This document shows, in pieces, positions 6,485 through 9,357 of a DNA stretch of 9,357 nucleotides. This DNA comes from Prevotella sp. (lineage in GTDB: Bacteria > Bacteroidota > Bacteroidia > Bacteroidales > Bacteroidaceae). Numbering within the stretch: the stretch's first letter is position 1; each line of letters opens with the position of its first letter. Position numbers and translations under genes: made by a program. The notes beneath the pieces were generated by a model. The model saw only the letters and a program-made list of their open reading frames with translations, made no database searches and was not told the DNA's origin. The stretch covers positions 1-9,357 of the forward strand of contig JAJPZE010000071.1 in the NCBI GenBank assembly GCA_021204565.1. Direction: 5' to 3'.

Positions 6485-7711
6485 TCATTCGTGGCGTATG
6501 GCTTCAATCGGATCCATATTAGCCGCCTTACGCGCCGGGATATACCCGAACACCACACCGATGAACACGCAAACGCCGAAGCTGACCCATATTGCCCAGA
6601 GCGGGATACTGCTCGGCATGCCGAACTTCGGCACGACAAACTCCGAAGCACAACCCCCGACGAGTATGCCGAGCAATCCTCCCGTGAGCGAAATAAGTAT
6701 CGATTCAATCAGGAATTGCAAGGAGATGACCATCCCCGTCGCCCCGACGGACATTCTCAGGCCTATCTCCTTTGTCCGCTCCGTAACGGATACAAGCATT
6801 ATATTCATAATGCCTATTCCGGCAACAAGGAGCGAAAACGCCGCCGCGACCACAAGTATGAGCGTAACGGTGTCCATAGTCGACGACATCGTCTCCATCA
6901 TCTCTGCCTGTGAGCGGATAGTGAAGTCGTCGCTGTCGCCGCTCTGATCCTTTATCTTATGTTGGCGGCGGAGTATCTGCGTAAGTTCTTCTATTGCGTC
7001 GTCGGACATCTCTTCGGTTATTGCTGAGCAGTTGATATTTGAGAAATACGTCTGTGCGACGACGCGTTTCATAACCGTGGTGTATGGCGCAATGATTACG
7101 TTGTCTTGATCCATGCCCCACGAGTTGTACCCTTTCGACTTCAACACCCCGACGATACGCATGGGGATAGATTTGAAGCGGATGGTTTTGCCGACAGGGT
7201 CGGCATTGTCGCCGAACAGCTCCGTTACTATCGTCTTGCCCACGACAGCCACTTTCGCCGACTTGCGGATATCCTCCTCGGTGAAGCATTCGCCGTCCTC
7301 TATCGTCCAAAGCTTGATGTCGAGATATTCCGGGCTCTCTCCGTATACGGTTGTATTGAGGTTGTTGTTGCCGTAGATGACTTGTCCGGAGGAGCTTACT
7401 TCGGGGGATACGTTGGTCACGTATTTTTTCTCGTCGAGTATCTTCTCGTAATCGGCAACCTTTAACGTCTGCATTGCCGACGGGTCTTGCCTTACACCGC
7501 CCCGCATATCGGCACCGGGATGGATGGTTATCAGGTTCGTGCCCATCGTTGAAAGCTCCTTGCGGATGCTTTGCTTCGACCCTTGCCCGATACTCATCAT
7601 TATGATTACCGCCGCGACGCCGATGATGATGCCGAGCATGCTGAGGAAGCTGCGCATCTTATTGCTGCTCACGGCGCGGAACGAAACCTTGAATAAATTG
7701 AGTATGTTCAT
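6485..7711 (-). CDS. MacB/FtsX-type ABC transporter permease
   Basis: Inner-membrane permease of a MacB-like tripartite export system; the 408 residues match permeases that lack a fused ATPase, unlike E. coli MacB. The N-terminus MNILNLFKVSFRAVSSNKMR leads into membrane segment 1 (about 22-42). A MacB_PCD-type periplasmic domain follows (about 45-278), then three more segments (about 281-308, 328-356 and 370-391). The ERTKEIGLRMSVGA stretch (311-324) after segment 2 is the cytoplasmic coupling region facing the ATPase, and the C-terminus IPARKAANMDPIEAIRHE is typical of the family. The gene starts 4 bases after the ATPase stop, with a good ribosome site, so the two are cotranscribed. In MacB relatives ATP hydrolysis moves the periplasmic domains and pushes substrate towards TolC. 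The substrate cannot be told from the sequence; antimicrobial peptides, macrolides, lipids or toxins are all possible. Confidence 0.93.
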   Translation of the reverse strand: MNILNLFKVSFRAVSSNKMRSFLSMLGIIIGVAAVIIMMSIGQGSKQSIRKELSTMGTNLITIHPGADMRGGVRQDPSAMQTLKVADYEKILDEKKYVTNVSPEVSSSGQVIYGNNNLNTTVYGESPEYLDIKLWTIEDGECFTEEDIRKSAKVAVVGKTIVTELFGDNADPVGKTIRFKSIPMRIVGVLKSKGYNSWGMDQDNVIIAPYTTVMKRVVAQTYFSNINCSAITEEMSDDAIEELTQILRRQHKIKDQSGDSDDFTIRSQAEMMETMSSTMDTVTLILVVAAAFSLLVAGIGIMNIMLVSVTERTKEIGLRMSVGATGMVISLQFLIESILISLTGGLLGILVGGCASEFVVPKFGMPSSIPLWAIWVSFGVCVFIGVVFGYIPARKAANMDPIEAIRHE

Positions 7712-7715
7712 ATCT

Positions 7716-8501
7716 TTAATCCTCCTGCGGGGCGGGTAATGCCGCTAATGCTTCCTCCGCCGATTTAATGTTTTCGTTGAGCGTATCGCGCCGTATCTGC
7801 CCGTCTTGCAAATATATATTACGGCTCGAATACTCCGCTATCTCGGGGTTGTGCGTAACGAAGATTATCGTGCGTCCCTCGTGATATAACTGTTGGAAGA
7901 GGACGAGCATCTCAAACGATGTGTGCGTGTCGAGGTTGCCCGTCGCCTCGTCAGCGAGGAGCACCGCCGGGTCGTTAACTAACGCGCGTGCTATGGCGAC
8001 GCGTTGCATCTGTCCGCCCGACATCTGATTGCTCTTATGATAAAGACGGTCGCCGAGCCCCACGGCTTTCAATGCCGTTATCGCCGCCTCGCGACGCTGT
8101 CGCGACGTATATTTGGAGTTATACATCAACGGGAGCTCAACGTTCTCCACCGCCGTCGTGTTCGGCAACAGATTATAGTTCTGAAACACGAATCCTATCT
8201 TGCGGTTGCGCAGATGTGCACGGCGGTTCTTCGACATCTTCTGCACCAATACGCCGTCCAACAGATATTCCCCCGCCGTAGGGGTGTCGAGGCAACCGAG
8301 CTGGTTGAGCAACGTCGACTTGCCCGAACCGGACGAGCCCTGTATAGTTACAAATTCGCCTTCGTAAATCTTAAAACTGACGCCGCGTAGCGCCTTGACG
8401 GTCTCCGAGCCGACCTTGAAATAGCGTTTCACGCCTCGCAGTTCAATTACCGCCTTGCGGTTGTCCTGCGCTTCGGGAGCCGCTGTCCGATTATCTGACA
8501 T
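7716..8501 (-). CDS. ABC transporter ATP-binding protein (MacB/LolD family)
   Basis: Cytoplasmic ATPase that powers the adjacent permease. The 261 residues contain one complete nucleotide-binding domain: Walker A GSSGSGKST (55-63, K61), Q-loop Q107 (GFVFQNYNLL), signature MSGGQMQR (160-167, M in place of the usual L), Walker B LLADE (181-185, catalytic E185), D-loop GNLD (188-191) and switch H217 (FVTHNPE). The GxLDxPTxGEYxLDG-like stretch after Walker A and the FVFQNYNLLPNTTAVENVELPL segment are typical of the MacB/LolD branch. About 17 extra hydrophilic residues precede the domain, and a tail rich in alanine and glutamate follows it. The ATG lies 6 bases after the stop of the membrane fusion protein gene. 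No clear Shine-Dalgarno site precedes it, so translation may be coupled. LolCDE-like lipoprotein sorting is an alternative, but the membrane fusion protein neighbour favours MacAB-type export. Confidence 0.94.
   Translation of the reverse strand: MSDNRTAAPEAQDNRKAVIELRGVKRYFKVGSETVKALRGVSFKIYEGEFVTIQGSSGSGKSTLLNQLGCLDTPTAGEYLLDGVLVQKMSKNRRAHLRNRKIGFVFQNYNLLPNTTAVENVELPLMYNSKYTSRQRREAAITALKAVGLGDRLYHKSNQMSGGQMQRVAIARALVNDPAVLLADEATGNLDTHTSFEMLVLFQQLYHEGRTIIFVTHNPEIAEYSSRNIYLQDGQIRRDTLNENIKSAEEALAALPAPQED
7721..7726 (-). promoter_or_regulatory. Shine-Dalgarno site for the ABC permease gene
   Basis: CCTCCT on the + strand reads AGGAGG on the coding strand, 9 bases before the permease ATG (7711). 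It lies within the last codons of the ATPase gene (Gln-Glu-Asp-stop). This supports the chosen start and suggests the permease is translated by its own or re-initiating ribosomes. Confidence 0.6.
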
Positions 8502-8507
8502 ACGCGT

Positions 8508-9357
8508 TTAACTCTTTGACGTGCTGTTATTCTTCTTCTTTCCCGGCGGACTCGGCATAAACGGGTTGGATGTCTCCTCTTCGTCGTCGGGCTCTTCTTC
8601 CGCCTCATCCACACTGAAATCGGTGAGTATAACCGTCCCCTCGTCTATGCCGGAGAGTATCTCGGTTATCGTGCCGTTGGTCGTGCCGGTCTCTACGGGG
8701 TACGCTTTGAATGTCTTTCCCTCACGCACCCAGAGCTTATGAGGCGCCCCGGCATCCTCTATCGTCTCTCCCTCTTGGAGCAACGCCTCGCTCGGAGAGA
8801 ACCGCAGCGCCTTTGCCGGGACGGTCAGGACATCGTCTTTCTCAAGGGTATAAATAGTTACGTTCGCCGTCAGACCCGGCTTAAGTTTAAGGTCTTCGTT
8901 AGGAGCGGAGATGACCACTTCATACGTAACGACATTCGATTCCGTGGTTGCCTCCTGCCTGACTTGCGTTACTTCTCCCGCGAACGTATCGTCGGGAAAA
9001 GCATCGACGGTGAAGCTGACCCGCTGCCCCTCTATTACTCCGCCGATGTCAGCCTCGTCAACGTCGGCAATAACGCGCATATCGGTCAAATCTTGAGCAA
9101 TGATGAACAGCGTCGGGGTTGTCATCGACGAGGCAACAGTCTGCCCCTCTTCAACTTCTTTAGAGAGCACGACGCCGTCGATTGGCGCGGTGATGGTTGC
9201 ATAACCTAAGTTCGTACGAGCCTTCTCAACGGTTTGCTTCTCTATATTCACCTGCTCCAATGCTTTGTCATAGCTCAAACGGGCGTTCTCGAAATCATCC
9301 GCCGAGACGAGCCCCTTGTCGTAAAGCGTCTTATAACGTTCGTAGTTGGTCTTCTCA
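8508..9357 (-). CDS. Periplasmic membrane fusion protein (HlyD/MacA family), 5' end outside the window
   Basis: Adaptor that links the inner-membrane ABC pump to an outer-membrane TolC-like channel across the periplasm. The frame stays open to the window edge, giving 282 visible residues; the signal sequence or anchor and the first lipoyl half are missing. In order, one sees the second half of the coiled-coil hairpin (YKTLYDKGLVSADDFENA through VEKARTNLG), the returning lipoyl half (ATITAPIDGVVLSKEVEEG), the beta-barrel (LTDMRVIADVDEADIGGV, then GQRVSFTVDAFPDDTFAGEV) and the membrane-proximal domain (LKPGLTANVTIYTL, VLTVPAKALRF). The C-terminus is an unusual low-complexity tail: acidic EAEEEPDDEEE, then proline, lysine and serine/asparagine residues. 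It is the first of three tightly packed genes. The operon promoter, and probably a TolC-type gene, would lie beyond the right edge. A TTG at 9276-9278 is not the true start, because coding clearly continues upstream. Confidence 0.92.
   Translation of the reverse strand, partial: EKTNYERYKTLYDKGLVSADDFENARLSYDKALEQVNIEKQTVEKARTNLGYATITAPIDGVVLSKEVEEGQTVASSMTTPTLFIIAQDLTDMRVIADVDEADIGGVIEGQRVSFTVDAFPDDTFAGEVTQVRQEATTESNVVTYEVVISAPNEDLKLKPGLTANVTIYTLEKDDVLTVPAKALRFSPSEALLQEGETIEDAGAPHKLWVREGKTFKAYPVETGTTNGTITEILSGIDEGTVILTDFSVDEAEEEPDDEEETSNPFMPSPPGKKKNNSTSKS

Noticed and set aside
6428..6947. Plus-strand open frames of about 160 residues running from the spacer into the permease gene
   Set aside because: They are antisense to the C-terminal membrane segments and coupling helix of the permease, and their composition does not look like a real protein.
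8508..9278. Start of the membrane fusion protein at the TTG at 9276-9278
   Set aside because: The same frame continues upstream to the window edge with typical coiled-coil adaptor sequence, so the gene is cut by the window and starts outside it.

Overview
The window looks like chromosomal DNA from a member of the Bacteroidota, most likely Bacteroidales. The evidence is the AddA/AddB pair of the type found in that phylum: a very short AddA N-terminus running straight into the Walker A motif, and an AddB that starts with a VFPNKRAALYMNQYLA-type segment and no Walker A. A three-gene tripartite efflux operon of the MacA/LolD/MacB-permease kind, common in that group, lies next to it. No RNA genes, CRISPR array, transposase or phage genes are visible.

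Positions 8-6336 (+ strand) hold a two-gene recombination-repair operon. addA (UvrD/Rep-type helicase plus PD-(D/E)XK nuclease) overlaps addB (helicase-like scaffold plus a second PD-(D/E)XK nuclease with an iron-sulphur cysteine set) by 16 bases. Together they should form the heterodimer that unwinds and resects double-strand breaks to load RecA. Positions 6337-6484 are a short spacer between convergent genes, with a 16-bp perfect palindrome. Positions 6485-9357 (- strand) hold, in order of transcription, a periplasmic membrane fusion protein (5' end outside the window), an ABC ATPase and an FtsX/MacB-type permease. They are spaced by 6 and 4 bases and should build an efflux or export pump together with an outer-membrane TolC-like channel not seen here.

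The most notable observation is inside addB. A short GC-rich sequence is present twice (4204-4272 and 4353-4421; 65 of 69 bases identical). It is read in two different reading frames of the same protein, and each copy adds exactly 66 bases (22 codons). Removing each one restores a sequence that looks like the normal AddB family. The element body has no stop codon in any of its six frames and carries nested inverted repeats. This is what a small mobile palindromic element that tolerates insertion into coding sequence would look like. It is analogous in behaviour to Rickettsia palindromic elements, but I cannot assign it to a described family.
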